Below the pieces are notes generated by a model. The model was given only the letters and a program-made list of their open reading frames with translations. It ran no database searches and was not told the origin of the DNA. This document shows, piece by piece, positions 34,254 through 43,248 of a stretch of 64,000 bases of DNA (positions are counted from its first letter, which is position 1; every line of letters starts with the position of its first letter). Position numbers and translations under genes: made by a program. Origin of the DNA: Solirubrobacter soli DSM 22325 (GTDB taxonomy: Bacteria; Actinomycetota; Thermoleophilia; Solirubrobacterales; Solirubrobacteraceae); NCBI RefSeq assembly GCF_000423665.1, contig NZ_AUIK01000024.1, forward strand, positions 124,001-188,000, given 5' to 3'.

Positions 34254-35552
34254 TCTTTGAAGGACGTCGGGTTGTCAAGCGGTCTGCTGGTGGTCACCCC
34301 CTGAGGGGTTGTGGGCAGCGGGCTGCTGAGATCTCTTTCGGCGCTTGGCGGCGCATGTAGTCGGTTGCAGCTGCCCCGGCTTCTCAGATCGTTTGTGGGC
34401 CTCGGTGGGCCAGACGAATGGAGGAGCTTGCCGGGGCAGGGTCGGTCGCGCGCGGGGCGCTGGGCTTGAACGGCTCGTTGCGGGACAGGATGTGCCAGCT
34501 CGCGATGAGGATCTTGCGGGCAACGGCGGCCTTGGCCGGGTTGGCCTTGCCGTGGCGGCGCTTGATGTCGGCGTAGAGCTCGTGCCAGGGGTTGGTGGGG
34601 CGCCAGGCCTGTTGGGATGCTTCGACCGCGGCCCAGCGCAGCGTGTCGGGGCCGGCCTTGGACATGCGCCCGATGCGGGCGCTTTGGCCGGACTGCTTGA
34701 TCTTGGGGTTCAGGCCGGAGTAGCCGACCAGCTTGCTTGCGCTGGGGAAGCGCGCGACGTCGCCGATCTCGGACGCGATGGTGAGACCGAGCAGTTCGGC
34801 GACGCCGGGGATGGTCATCAGCAGGCGGGCGCGGTCGTCGGCGCGGGCGAGCGGTCGCAGCTCGCGCTCGATCGGCTCGAGCTGGCGGTCGAGATCGTCG
34901 ATGACCGACAGCAGCGTGCTCAGCGAGTCGCGCCAGACCTGCGGGACGCCATGTTCGGCGAGCTCGTCGACCGCGCCGGGTTGGCGCAAGGCCGTGACGC
35001 TGCGGCGCAAGCCCCACTGGGTGAGCAAACCGAAGGTGCGGTTCATCGAGGAGGTGCGCAGGCGGACGAGGTGTGAGCGCCGGCGCAGCCGTTCGCGGAT
35101 CGCGCGGTCATCCAGCGGCGCGACCCAGAGCTCGGGGACGAGGTCGCGGCGGGCGAGGTCGGCGAGCACGCGCGCGTCGACACGGTCGGTCTTGCACGCG
35201 AGCGGAGCGATCGCCTTGACCTTGCGCGCGTCGGCGATCTGGATCCTCCAGCCGCAGACCGCCAGGCTGTCACGGACCCAGGGCGCGCCGCTCATCATCT
35301 CGATGCAGCCGCGCACCTCCGGCCCGAGCCGCGTGACCAGCCGAACCAGGCCGTCCTCGTCGGCGGTGATCGCGCCCTCGGTCAGCTCGCCGTCCGGGCC
35401 GATCGCGCACCACGCTGCGCGTCGCGTGCCCCAGTCGATCCCGAGATACTGCATGAAGTCCTCCTCGCATCGCGAGTGGGTTGCTGGCCAGCGCCGCGTC
35501 TCCGGCGCGGGGAGGACAGACCGCACCCGCGGCCCGCGAGTCCTTCATGACA
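34254..35552 (-). mobile_element. IS110-family element nested in the IS256 transposase gene
   Basis: The bounds are set by where IS256 coding sequence stops and resumes: IEQND at 35553-35567 and (D)EWLVGRG from 34253 downward. The insert is about 1.30 kb, carries one transposase gene, and has no visible target duplication beyond a shared base or two, as expected for IS110. Its end sequence just inside the left junction includes TTGTCAAG. Confidence 0.8.
34384..35454 (-). CDS. IS110-family transposase
   Basis: 356 aa from ATG 35454, preceded on the minus strand by GAGGAGGAC. The N-terminal RuvC-like DEDD domain: YLGIDWGTRRAAWCAIG (first D), CIEMMSGAPW (E), and KTDRVDARVLADLARRD (D-x-x-D-A). 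The C-terminal Transposase_20 domain: LMTIPGVAELLGLTIASEIG, FPSASKLVGYSGLNP and RWAAVEASQQAW with the serine region between. All parts are present, so the enzyme is probably active. It moves the element by site-specific, guide-RNA-directed recombination in characterised relatives (bridge RNA). Confidence 0.92.
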   Translation of the reverse strand: MQYLGIDWGTRRAAWCAIGPDGELTEGAITADEDGLVRLVTRLGPEVRGCIEMMSGAPWVRDSLAVCGWRIQIADARKVKAIAPLACKTDRVDARVLADLARRDLVPELWVAPLDDRAIRERLRRRSHLVRLRTSSMNRTFGLLTQWGLRRSVTALRQPGAVDELAEHGVPQVWRDSLSTLLSVIDDLDRQLEPIERELRPLARADDRARLLMTIPGVAELLGLTIASEIGDVARFPSASKLVGYSGLNPKIKQSGQSARIGRMSKAGPDTLRWAAVEASQQAWRPTNPWHELYADIKRRHGKANPAKAAVARKILIASWHILSRNEPFKPSAPRATDPAPASSSIRLAHRGPQTI

Positions 35553-36793
35553 GTCGTTTTGTTCGATGCAGAGCATGCCGGCGAGCCGGATCAGGCTGCG
35601 GTCGTCGGGGAAGATGCCGACGACGTCGGTGCGCCGGCCGATCTCTTTGTTGAAGCGCTCGAGCGGGTTGGTCGAGCGCAGCTTGCGCCAGTGCGACGAC
35701 GGAAACGCGTAGAACGCGAGGATGTCGGGCTCGGCGTCCTCGAGCATCGTCGCGATCTTGCCCAGCCGGCCATCGAGGTGTGCGACGGCCTCGGAGAGCC
35801 GATCGCGCGCCTGCGCCAGGCTGTCGGCCGCGAAGATCGGGCGGATCAGCGCGCCGAGCAGGCCGTGCTGGTCCTTGCGGGCGTGCCCGAAGCAGTCGCG
35901 CAGGAAGTGGACCGTGCAGCGCTGCCAGGCACAGCCGAGCACCTTCGCGATCGCCGCCTTGAGGCCGCCATGGGCGTCGGAGATGGCGAGCTGGACGCCG
36001 ACCAAGCCGCGCTTGACCAGGCCGCGGAGGAAGCTGGTCCAAAAGGCGTCGGTCTCGGCCTCGCCGACGTCAATGCTGAGGATCTCGCGGCGGCCGGTTT
36101 CGTGGACGCCATGCGCGATCACCAACGCCTTGTTGACCACGCGCCCGCCGGCGCGGACCTTCTCCACCTTGGCGTCAAGGAACAGATACGGGTAGCGGCC
36201 CTCCAGCGGGCGCGTGCGGAACGCGTCGACGTGCTCATCCAAAGCCGCGCAGACGCGGCTGACCTCGCTGCGACTGATCCGCAGCCCGAGGCTCTCGACC
36301 AACTGATCGACCCGCCGTGTCGAGACGCCGCAGATGTAAGCCTGCTGGACCACCGCCAACAGCGCCTGCTCAGACCGCCGCCGCGGCTCCAGAAAGCTCG
36401 GGAAGTAACTGCCCTGGCGGATCTTGGGGATCTGCAACTCGACCGTCCCCGCCCTCGTCTGCCACTCCCTGGACCGATAGCCGTTGCGATGCGTCAGCCG
36501 ATCCTCGGGCCGCCGCTCGCCGAGCTCGGCGCCGATCAACTCCGACACCTCGCCCTCCATCAACGCGCCGCAGACCGCCTCCAACGCCGCCCGCAGCACA
36601 TCACCGTGCTCGCGCACCATCACCTGCTTGACGACCTCCTCGATCGTCATCCTGTCGGCACCGGCCATCGCTGGCGCCTCCCTTCTCGTCGTAGCCGTGG
36701 AAAGCCCGACGATCATGGACGCCACGGTGGCCGGAACCACGATCAGCGCGGTTCCGTCCGACACACTCCTACACCAACTCTAGGGACGTGACC

Positions 36794-37268
36794 CCGGACC
36801 CCGTCCGTTGTACGTAGGCTGGTCGGACGCCCGCGCGCCGCTGGATAGCAGGTGCGTCGAGGTCGCCGATCAGCGCAGGCGCCAGTCCGGCACGGGCGGC
36901 AGACCGACGTCAGCGAGCCGCTGCGCTCGCTCCCCTGCAGCCGCCTAACCTAAGTCCCGAGCGTCCAGCAGCGATCCTCTCAGGGCCGCGCTCCGTTGGG
37001 CGGAAGCGCGAGTACCGTCCGGTCCGACAGACGGTTCTTGCGGTAGCCGAAGGTCTTGATTCAAGCTTGGAGCCTCACCTTGAGGCTGACCGGTGATGGA
37101 CGCCCCAGGAACCGTAGAAGTCGCGTCAGACGACACGGGGGGGTGTCGACGTGGGTTTTTGGCGCAGGCGGACGAACAGTTTTGCGGACAGTCTCGCAAC
37201 TCCCTCGGCCGCCTCCTTGAGCCGGACCGGGTTTTGCGGGTTGGTGACTCCGCCAATCCCGGCCTGGC
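36794..37268. other. Gap between IS256 and cysC
   Basis: No convincing gene. It contains the right copy of the 8-bp target duplication (36794-36801) and a small perfect hairpin AGCCTCA-CCT-TGAGGCT (37071-37087). Frames on both strands are unconvincing. Confidence 0.45.
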
Positions 37269-37826
37269 TCACCCCGGCCCGGGTCGCGCGATGATCCGTT
37301 CAGCCGCGCCTACCACGCAATCAACCCCCAGCTCGATCGGGTCGGCTGCCGGACGCACAACGAGGTCGGGATCAACCGGTCGCTCGTACGGGGCATCGAT
37401 GCCGGTGAAGGCCTTGAGCAGCCCGCGCCGTGCCAGCGAATAGTGGCCCTTCGGGTCGCGTTGCTCACAGATCTCGAGGGGCGTGTCGACGAATACCTCC
37501 AGAAACGGCAGCGCCATCCGGTCGTGGAGAGCGCGTGCCTGGGCGCGACCGGACCGACTCGGGCTGATCAACGCGACGACGGCGATCACCCCGGCGTCAG
37601 CGAACAGGGCCGCCACCTCGGACACCCGCCGGACGTTCTCGTTCCGCGAATCAGCGTCGTAACCGAGATCGGAACAGAGGCCGCTGCGGATGGCGTCCCC
37701 GTCCAGCACATACGCAAGCCGCGCCTTGGCGGCGAGGCGCCGCTCGACACCCCGGGCAAGCGTGGTCTTGCCCGAGCCAGGAAGGCCGGTGAGCCAGATG
37801 GTCGCGCCGCGCCGCGTGTGCCTCAC
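37269..37826 (-). CDS. cysC: Adenylylsulfate (APS) kinase
   Basis: 185 aa from GTG 37826. P-loop WLTGLPGSGKTTLARGVE (about 11-28), then YVLDGDAIRSGLCSDLGYD, the APS-binding region RNENVRRVSEVAALFADAGV, SPSRSGRAQARAL, FLEVFVDTPLEICEQRDPKG and the lid region FTGIDAPYERP. It phosphorylates APS to PAPS, the sulfate donor for sulfotransferases. It is full length and lacks the usual fused CysN. The cluster to the right contains a sulfotransferase (45716-46552), so this gene probably feeds it rather than sulfate assimilation. Confidence 0.93.
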   Translation of the reverse strand: MRHTRRGATIWLTGLPGSGKTTLARGVERRLAAKARLAYVLDGDAIRSGLCSDLGYDADSRNENVRRVSEVAALFADAGVIAVVALISPSRSGRAQARALHDRMALPFLEVFVDTPLEICEQRDPKGHYSLARRGLLKAFTGIDAPYERPVDPDLVVRPAADPIELGVDCVVGAAERIIARPGPG

Positions 37827-38093
37827 CCCGGGAACCGTGCGCGCGATTGAGCGAGTCGCGAGCGCCCGGCAACACGACTTGACAGACGCGACGCATTGAA
37901 CTTAGGTTGCGCCTCCAGCGGTGTGCGATCCCGCGGGCCGAGGCGCCAGGAGCGATCACTGTGGCAGCGGTCTGCCAGATCGACAACTGTGGCGTGCTCG
38001 CGATTGGGCGCCGCATCGACTGCGGAAGAGCCTCTTGCGAAAGCCACAGGGCTTCGAAGCCTCGCGGCGCTCACTACACGAATTGAATCACCC

Positions 38094-38250
38094 TGAACCG
38101 CCCCGGCTTCGTTGGAGGCTGTTGCCAGTAGGTTTGAAGGTTGTCGATTTATCGCTGCTCGTACTTCGCCGGGGAGAGTCTGCCGCAGGCAGAGTGCAGG
38201 CGCGTAGTGTTAGCGTCGACCTATTCCAGCGCCGTCAGTTCGACGTCTGA
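38094..38250 (-). pseudogene. IS3-family transposase (OrfB) C-terminal scrap with element end
   Basis: Minus-strand codons give LTALE, then TTRLHSACGRLSPAKYEQR and a stop at 38149-38151. This is the characteristic C-terminus of IS3-type integrases (usual form N-x-x-R-x-H-S-x-L-G-x-x-x-P-x-x-Y). An in-frame TAG stands where W is usual. The DNA at 38094-38120, TGAACCGCCCCGGCTTCG, looks like an IS3 terminal repeat. Only the last ~35 codons survive. Confidence 0.75.
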
Positions 38251-38639
38251 GCGCGTCTCCACGGCGCTTCGCTTTAAAGCTTCCCGGTCTTAACGCGCCC
38301 GATCGTGGACTCGGCGAGAGGCGTCGTAGGCCTCGCCGTAGGGCCCGCAACTGCAACTCGCCCGCTCGCCCGAAACGCCCCGCCCGAGGCCGGCCTTATT
38401 GGCGACCTGAGCCAACAGCTTGTTGCCGCCGTGTGACACACGTCCAGTCCGTCCGACGTGACTTCTACCGCAATCTGGCGCCCATCGTGCGTCAACTACA
38501 AGGTGACCCTCCCGATTCGATCCTTCAGGCCTCAGCACGCAAGAATCCCTGCTCAGGCGCACAACTCCGCGGCCCGACCATCTGGGCCGCGGAGATCTCA
38601 TGCACGATCCTGGCTCGCACGTGCAATTCCGGACTGCGG
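38251..38639. other. Gap between IS3 scrap and the radical SAM gene
   Basis: About 390 bp without a convincing gene on either strand. No clear promoter or terminator was identified. It may hold debris from the IS3 insertion. Confidence 0.4.
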
Positions 38640-39602
38640 TCACGTCGAGGAGGCGTCCATCGTCTTGCTCATGACATGGCATCCGCTGCAGAATTCGGGA
38701 CAGCCGACCGGGGCAGCAAGGGCCTGGCGGAACTCGACGGCCGAGGCCGAGTTCGACGCCGTTTCGTAGCCGACTTCGAGGACGTTGCCAAAGTGAAGGC
38801 GCTTCGGGAACGGCTTGGCGCAGCAGGGCACCAGGAACCCGTCCCAGGTCACGTATGGCATCTCCCAAGGGAAGATGCAGTCATACTCCCCGATTGAGAA
38901 GACCGAGACCTCGACTCCGAGTTCTGACCCACGAAGCCGCGCTGCTTCGGCAAGCTCCTGGAATCTCGGCGTCCGGAACTGATCATAGTAAGCGAGCGGA
39001 AGATCGTGCGCGACGAGGTTCAGAGGCTTGAGTGACAGCTTGCGCATGTGCAGCTCTGCGGCCAGCTCGACGAAGTCGACCATCGAGCCGAGGTTCTCGC
39101 TCATCAGCACTGTGCAGAGAATGAAGTCCATGCGTTCGCGCAGCGCGCCTACCGCGGATGCGACTCGGCGCTTGAGCTTGCCAAGTTGAAGTGGCCCGCG
39201 AATCGCCGAGAACTGCTCCTGGGTGACGCCGTCGATCGAGATGCACAGCGTGTCAACCGGATCAGCGTGCAGCCGCTCGATATTGCGCGGGGTCAGGAGG
39301 ATCGTGTTGGTCGTCAGATAGATGTGGACGTCCCGCCTCGATCTCACCCACCGGATGATCCGCCAGATATCAGGATGCGTGAGGCTCTCGCCGAGCCCGG
39401 TAAGATCGAGTGTGTCCACGCTCTCACCAAAGCCGTCGAACACCTGTTGAAACGTCTCAAACGACATCGTCCCGATGTCGTAATCGTGTGCGTCCTTCTT
39501 GTCTCGAGGGCACGTCACACACGCGAGCTGGCACTCGTTGGTGAGCTCGATCATTACCGTCCGAGGGGGCTCGCTGACGCGCGCGTCGCGGATGGGGTTC
39601 AA
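38640..39602 (-). CDS. Radical SAM protein with SPASM-like C-terminus
   Basis: 320 aa; TTG 39602 start, first residues MNPIRDARVSEPPRTVMIEL. The cluster-binding C-x-x-x-C-x-x-C is ECQLACVTCPRD (Cys 24, 28, 31), with the SAM-binding LDLTGLGESLTHP and TLCISIDGVTQEQF following. The C-terminal region has Cys-containing segments for an auxiliary cluster: YDCIFPWEMP, GFLVPCCAKPF and CPEFCSGCH. SPASM enzymes modify peptides, sugars or cyclitols by radical chemistry. It is divergent from the MetRS gene and faces the glycan cluster, so the substrate may be a cluster product. Substrate unknown. Confidence 0.88.
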   Translation of the reverse strand: MNPIRDARVSEPPRTVMIELTNECQLACVTCPRDKKDAHDYDIGTMSFETFQQVFDGFGESVDTLDLTGLGESLTHPDIWRIIRWVRSRRDVHIYLTTNTILLTPRNIERLHADPVDTLCISIDGVTQEQFSAIRGPLQLGKLKRRVASAVGALRERMDFILCTVLMSENLGSMVDFVELAAELHMRKLSLKPLNLVAHDLPLAYYDQFRTPRFQELAEAARLRGSELGVEVSVFSIGEYDCIFPWEMPYVTWDGFLVPCCAKPFPKRLHFGNVLEVGYETASNSASAVEFRQALAAPVGCPEFCSGCHVMSKTMDASST

Positions 39603-39670
39603 CGCCTCGATGGGTCGATGCTTGCAGGTCGGGTGCCCGATGGCAACCCCGACGAACCAGGGCGGCTCGA

Positions 39671-39676
39671 TACACT
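39671..39676 (+). promoter_or_regulatory. -10 element for a leaderless metG-like transcript
   Basis: TACACT (TANNNT) ends seven bases before GTG 39683, the spacing expected for a leaderless mRNA. No good -35 is visible and there is no Shine-Dalgarno before the GTG. Confidence 0.35.
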
Positions 39677-39682
39677 CGCTCG

Positions 39683-41362
39683 GTGCGCTACCTCATCACG
39701 TCGGCGTTGCCCTATATCAACGGTGTGAAGCATCTCGGCAATCTTGTCGGCTCCATGCTCCCCGCCGACGCGTACGCCCGGTTCCTTCGCCTTCAGGGCC
39801 AGGAAGTGCTCTTCATCTGCGCGACGGATGAGCACGGCACGCCCGCCGAGCTCGCGGCGGCGGCCGCCGAACTTGACGTGGCGGAGTACTGTCGCAGGCA
39901 GCACGAGATTCAGGCGAAGCTGGCCGAGCAGTATCTCCTGAGCTTCGATCACTTCGGGCGGAGCTCGTCTCCGCAGAACCGCGAACTCACGCAGCATTTC
40001 GGCCGGCGACTCGACGAGGAAGGCTTCATCGAGGAGCGCACCACGAGGCAGATCTACTCGCTCGCGGATCACCGCTTCCTTCCGGATCGGTATGTGGTCG
40101 GAACCTGTCCGCACTGTGGTTACCCGCGTGCGCGAGGTGACCAGTGTGAGAATTGCACCCGTCTGCTCGAGCCGGTCGATCTGATTGAGCCAAGATCGGC
40201 CATTTCAGGAAGTCGTGATCTCGAGGTTCGCGAGAGCCGGCATCTGTTTCTGCGACAGTCACTATTGAGCGACGATCTGCGTGACTGGCTAGAAGACAAA
40301 CAGAACTGGCCGGTGCTCGCTCGCTCGATCGGACTGAAATGGCTCGATGAGGGCCTCGCGGACCGCGGAATTACGCGGGATCTTCAGTGGGGTGTCCCAG
40401 TTGACCGGCCTGGGATGGAGGGCAAGGTCTACTACGTGTGGTTCGATGCCCCCATCGAGTACATCGCGGCTACGCAGGAGTGGGCCGACGCCAACGGCAA
40501 GGGCGACGAGTGGCGAAGTTGGTGGTACGACGCGGATGACGTGTGGTACACGCAGTTCATGGCCAAAGACAACGTGCCCTTTCACACGGTTGGCTTCCCG
40601 TGCACACTGATGGGGTCGCGCGAGCCATGGAAACTGGTCGATTATCTCAAGTCGTTCAACTGGCTGACGTATTACGGAGGCAAGTTCTCGACGTCAGAGC
40701 AGATCGGCGTATTCATGGACGATGCGCTCGACGAGCTCCCACTCGACGTGTGGCGGTATTATCTGCTGCTCAACGCGCCAGAGTCCGACGACACGAGCTT
40801 TACGTGGCAGGGCGTGGCGACCGCGGTCAACAAGGATTTGGCGGACACGCTAGGCAACTTCATCAATCGCACACTCACCTTCGTGGTGCGGCGGTTCGGG
40901 GATGCGGTTCCGTCGGGCGGAGAACCTGGTCCGGCGGAGCAGCAGTTGCAAGCCGATCTCGATGTCGCCATCGCGGAATACACGAGCTATCTCGGTGCAC
41001 TAGAGTTCCGCAAGGCGTGTCAGACCCTGAGGCGGATCTGGACCATGGGAAATGCGTACTTCGACGCGCAGAAACCTTGGGAGACAATCAAGTCAGATGA
41101 GGCGGAGGCGGCCTTGACGCTTCGGACGGCGACGAACCTCATCGCGCTGTTTGCGCGCTTGTCACTTCCCATCATTCCGATCACGGCCACCGAGGTCCTC
41201 GGTTATCTCAACGTTGACCAGTGTGAGCACGAATGGCCGGCTTCCGCAGACCTCGATGCGCTTTCTGGCGGGCACCATTTCGCGGTGCCACCGGTCCTGT
41301 TCTCCAAGATCACGGAGGGGCAGATCGCCGATTGGGAACAGCGGTATGGTGGCGTACCGTGA
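39683..41362 (+). CDS. metG: Methionyl-tRNA synthetase, second-type copy in biosynthetic cluster
   Basis: 559 aa, class I synthetase. The HIGH motif reads HLGN in YINGVKHLGNLVGSMLPAD (about residue 17). The zinc knuckle is CPHCGYPRARGDQCENC (about 142-158). The KMSKS motif reads KFSTS in GGKFSTSEQIGVF (about 334). The anticodon-binding helix bundle follows with LLLNAPESDDTSFTWQ. HLGN and KFSTS resemble archaeal/eukaryotic-type MetRS and metabolite-cluster copies more than the usual actinobacterial enzyme. There is no C-terminal tRNA-binding (EMAPII) domain. It sits at the head of a glycan-type operon, so it may supply Met-tRNA to a modifying enzyme, serve as a resistance copy, or be a spare housekeeping enzyme. 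Confidence 0.9.
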   Translation: MRYLITSALPYINGVKHLGNLVGSMLPADAYARFLRLQGQEVLFICATDEHGTPAELAAAAAELDVAEYCRRQHEIQAKLAEQYLLSFDHFGRSSSPQNRELTQHFGRRLDEEGFIEERTTRQIYSLADHRFLPDRYVVGTCPHCGYPRARGDQCENCTRLLEPVDLIEPRSAISGSRDLEVRESRHLFLRQSLLSDDLRDWLEDKQNWPVLARSIGLKWLDEGLADRGITRDLQWGVPVDRPGMEGKVYYVWFDAPIEYIAATQEWADANGKGDEWRSWWYDADDVWYTQFMAKDNVPFHTVGFPCTLMGSREPWKLVDYLKSFNWLTYYGGKFSTSEQIGVFMDDALDELPLDVWRYYLLLNAPESDDTSFTWQGVATAVNKDLADTLGNFINRTLTFVVRRFGDAVPSGGEPGPAEQQLQADLDVAIAEYTSYLGALEFRKACQTLRRIWTMGNAYFDAQKPWETIKSDEAEAALTLRTATNLIALFARLSLPIIPITATEVLGYLNVDQCEHEWPASADLDALSGGHHFAVPPVLFSKITEGQIADWEQRYGGVP

Positions 41363-43248
41363 CACCTGATTCCATGAGGCGTGAGCAGCAGGGGTTCGGG
41401 ACGGCGCTTGATCTCCCGGCGTTGGCTAGAGCGGTGACGACCGCGACCGGCGTGTCGCAGTTCGAGATATTCGGCGGTGCCGCGCTTGCCCTTCTGGTGG
41501 CCGGAAGCGTGTCACCCCGAGACATCGACATTGCGATCCAATGCGGTGTAGCCTCCACAGTGGAAGTCTTGGCGCGAATCTTCGCACGGGGTGGGACCAG
41601 AGGCGAGTTGCGGCGCTACCGGATCGGACTCGTTCACCCAGTATTGATGGTGGACGCCAATGTCGATGGCCTCGCCCTCGACGTGAACATGCTGGCCGAC
41701 ACTGGCCGGATAGGCTGTTTCGACCTCGACAGCGTCAGGTGGCGATTCCCAGGCGGCGACTTGGTGGATCCGTTCGACGCGCGTCACGCGCTCGTCACGC
41801 GCGTGGCGACGCTCATTCGGCCTGTCGACGGCGAAGATCCGTATCTCCTGCTCACGCGCTTCCTGCGCCTCGCAAGCAAGTACTCGCTCGACGTGACACA
41901 CCCAACGCACGTTACCCTCCTCGAGCAATTGGGCGCGGCCGCGAAGGTGTGGGAGCCGCGAAGCGGGCCTCACCATGCGGAAGTCGCCGTAAAGTACCTT
42001 AACAGCGTTGATCGCTACCTCGCCGGTTGCGAACGTCCGGAGTCGGCGCGGCGCGCGCTTGCGGACAGTGGGGTGGCTCCGGATCCAGGTGATAAGCCCC
42101 GAGTCGACCGACGGTCCGGTCACGGTCAAACGGTCGTGGGCATCGTGATCCCGGCACTCAACGAGGCCGATTGGATTGCGACGACGATCGACAGCATCGT
42201 GGCACAGGCCCGCTCGAACGGTACGCTGTTCGATGCCGGGGACGTCGAGGTCGTAGTGGTGTCGAGCGGGAGCACGGACGACACAGATGCGATCGTCGCC
42301 GAGTGCGACGAGCGGTACGCTCGGGTGAATTGCCGAGCGTTGCAGACGGACGACCTGACGCTTGTCGGCAAGCGCGTGGCCGGCATGCAGAGCTTCCTTG
42401 ACCGAGGCATCCGGTCGCCGCGGTTTCTCATTTCGGCGGACGCCGACACGTGGTTTCCAGCAGGCTGGCTCGACTCCGTGATGACGGAACTCGCCGGCGG
42501 TTGTGAACTGGTCGCGAGTTCGGGCTGGTTTGAGCCCGAACTGTGGCAGCGGTGCCCCGACTTAGCGGCGGCGTATGCCGACGAAGTCGGCACCGTGTTC
42601 TTTGATCCCGAGACCACACGAGCGCTGCAGATCGACGAGTCGCGGGCTCTCTTCAGCCCGCTCCTCTTCGAGCTGTTTGGACGCCCGGTCGCCGACTGCG
42701 GATTCGGCATGACGGCAGCCCTCTACGAAGCGGTTGACGGGTTCATGGCCGAACAGCACGTGGACGGCACGGAGATCCTGGCCGTCGGCTGGCCTCTCCA
42801 ATTTCGGGCCGATGCCATCGGCGCCCGGACCGGGTGGTGTAAGTCCCCCGGGTACGTCACCAGTCCGCGTCGCCTGCTCAACGATCCGCGCGCGCTGTTT
42901 GACGGCACGACCTACTTGGGGGAGATGGCGGCGTTTCGGTCGGCATCCTCGCGTCACGAGTGGTTGAATGGCGTCGCCAGTCGGCTCAACTGGGATGACC
43001 TGCGAACGTACGTGATCAAGAACTACGTGCTCCTGCGCTGCGTTTGCGACCCTGAACGGGTGTCTGCCAACACCTCCTACTTCGGCTCCGATCTCGAACC
43101 GCTCCGCCGGGAGATCGCGGACTATCGGCACTGTTCACGGTGGTGGAGCGCGGGGCCTCTGTTGCAGTTCGCCACGCAGCTCACCGCGCGCTATGGGAGC
43201 GGGATCTTGGCCCGGCGTCGCGCGATCACCGACCGACAGGCTCGATGA
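41359..43248 (+). CDS. Nucleotidyltransferase-like / GT2 glycosyltransferase fusion
   Basis: 629 aa from GTG 41359, overlapping the metG stop (ATG 41374 is an alternative). Residues ~25-220 look like a polymerase-beta-type nucleotidyltransferase: FEIFGGAALALLVAGS then RDIDIAIQC, with the G-G and D-x-D positions, and LALDVNMLAD (third acidic position). Residues ~255-480 are a GT-A family 2 glycosyltransferase: VVGIVIPALNEADWIATTI, VEVVVVSSGSTDDTDAIV, FLISADADTWFP (D-x-D, here DAD). The remaining ~130 residues are alpha-helical. Such a fusion is unusual. The stop overlaps the methyltransferase start. Confidence 0.7.
   Translation: MTPDSMRREQQGFGTALDLPALARAVTTATGVSQFEIFGGAALALLVAGSVSPRDIDIAIQCGVASTVEVLARIFARGGTRGELRRYRIGLVHPVLMVDANVDGLALDVNMLADTGRIGCFDLDSVRWRFPGGDLVDPFDARHALVTRVATLIRPVDGEDPYLLLTRFLRLASKYSLDVTHPTHVTLLEQLGAAAKVWEPRSGPHHAEVAVKYLNSVDRYLAGCERPESARRALADSGVAPDPGDKPRVDRRSGHGQTVVGIVIPALNEADWIATTIDSIVAQARSNGTLFDAGDVEVVVVSSGSTDDTDAIVAECDERYARVNCRALQTDDLTLVGKRVAGMQSFLDRGIRSPRFLISADADTWFPAGWLDSVMTELAGGCELVASSGWFEPELWQRCPDLAAAYADEVGTVFFDPETTRALQIDESRALFSPLLFELFGRPVADCGFGMTAALYEAVDGFMAEQHVDGTEILAVGWPLQFRADAIGARTGWCKSPGYVTSPRRLLNDPRALFDGTTYLGEMAAFRSASSRHEWLNGVASRLNWDDLRTYVIKNYVLLRCVCDPERVSANTSYFGSDLEPLRREIADYRHCSRWWSAGPLLQFATQLTARYGSGILARRRAITDRQAR

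Larger units (their letters stand above)
34131..36668 (-). pseudogene. IS256-family transposase gene split by the IS110 insertion
   Basis: ATG 36668 follows AAGGGAGG on the minus strand. The first part (36668-35553) has the mutator-type signatures RNGYRSREWQTRAG, LFLDAKVEKVR (first catalytic D), LAISDAHGGLKAAI (second D), WQRCTVHFLRD and TNPLERFNKEIGRRTDVVGIFP (catalytic E). It breaks off after GMLCIEQND. The sequence resumes at 34250 with EWLVGRGYLSAES and ends LQAA at the TGA 34131-34133. Read through the insert, the frame adds about 60 unrelated residues after IEQND. Confidence 0.88.
34068..36793 (-). mobile_element. IS256-family element, interrupted by a nested IS110-family element
   Basis: Terminal inverted repeats match at 24 of 28 positions: AGTCAAGTCCCTGGAGG... 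from 34068 inward and GGTCACGTCCCTAGAGT... read inward from 36793. Both ends are flanked by the identical 8-bp sequence CCGGACCC (34060-34067 and 36794-36801), the size of target duplication made by the IS256 family. Without the insert the element would be about 1.43 kb, normal for the family. Confidence 0.9.

Noticed and set aside
37071..37087. Hairpin AGCCTCA-CCT-TGAGGCT as terminator or MerR-type operator
   Set aside because: The stem is only seven bases and no gene on either side is placed to use it.
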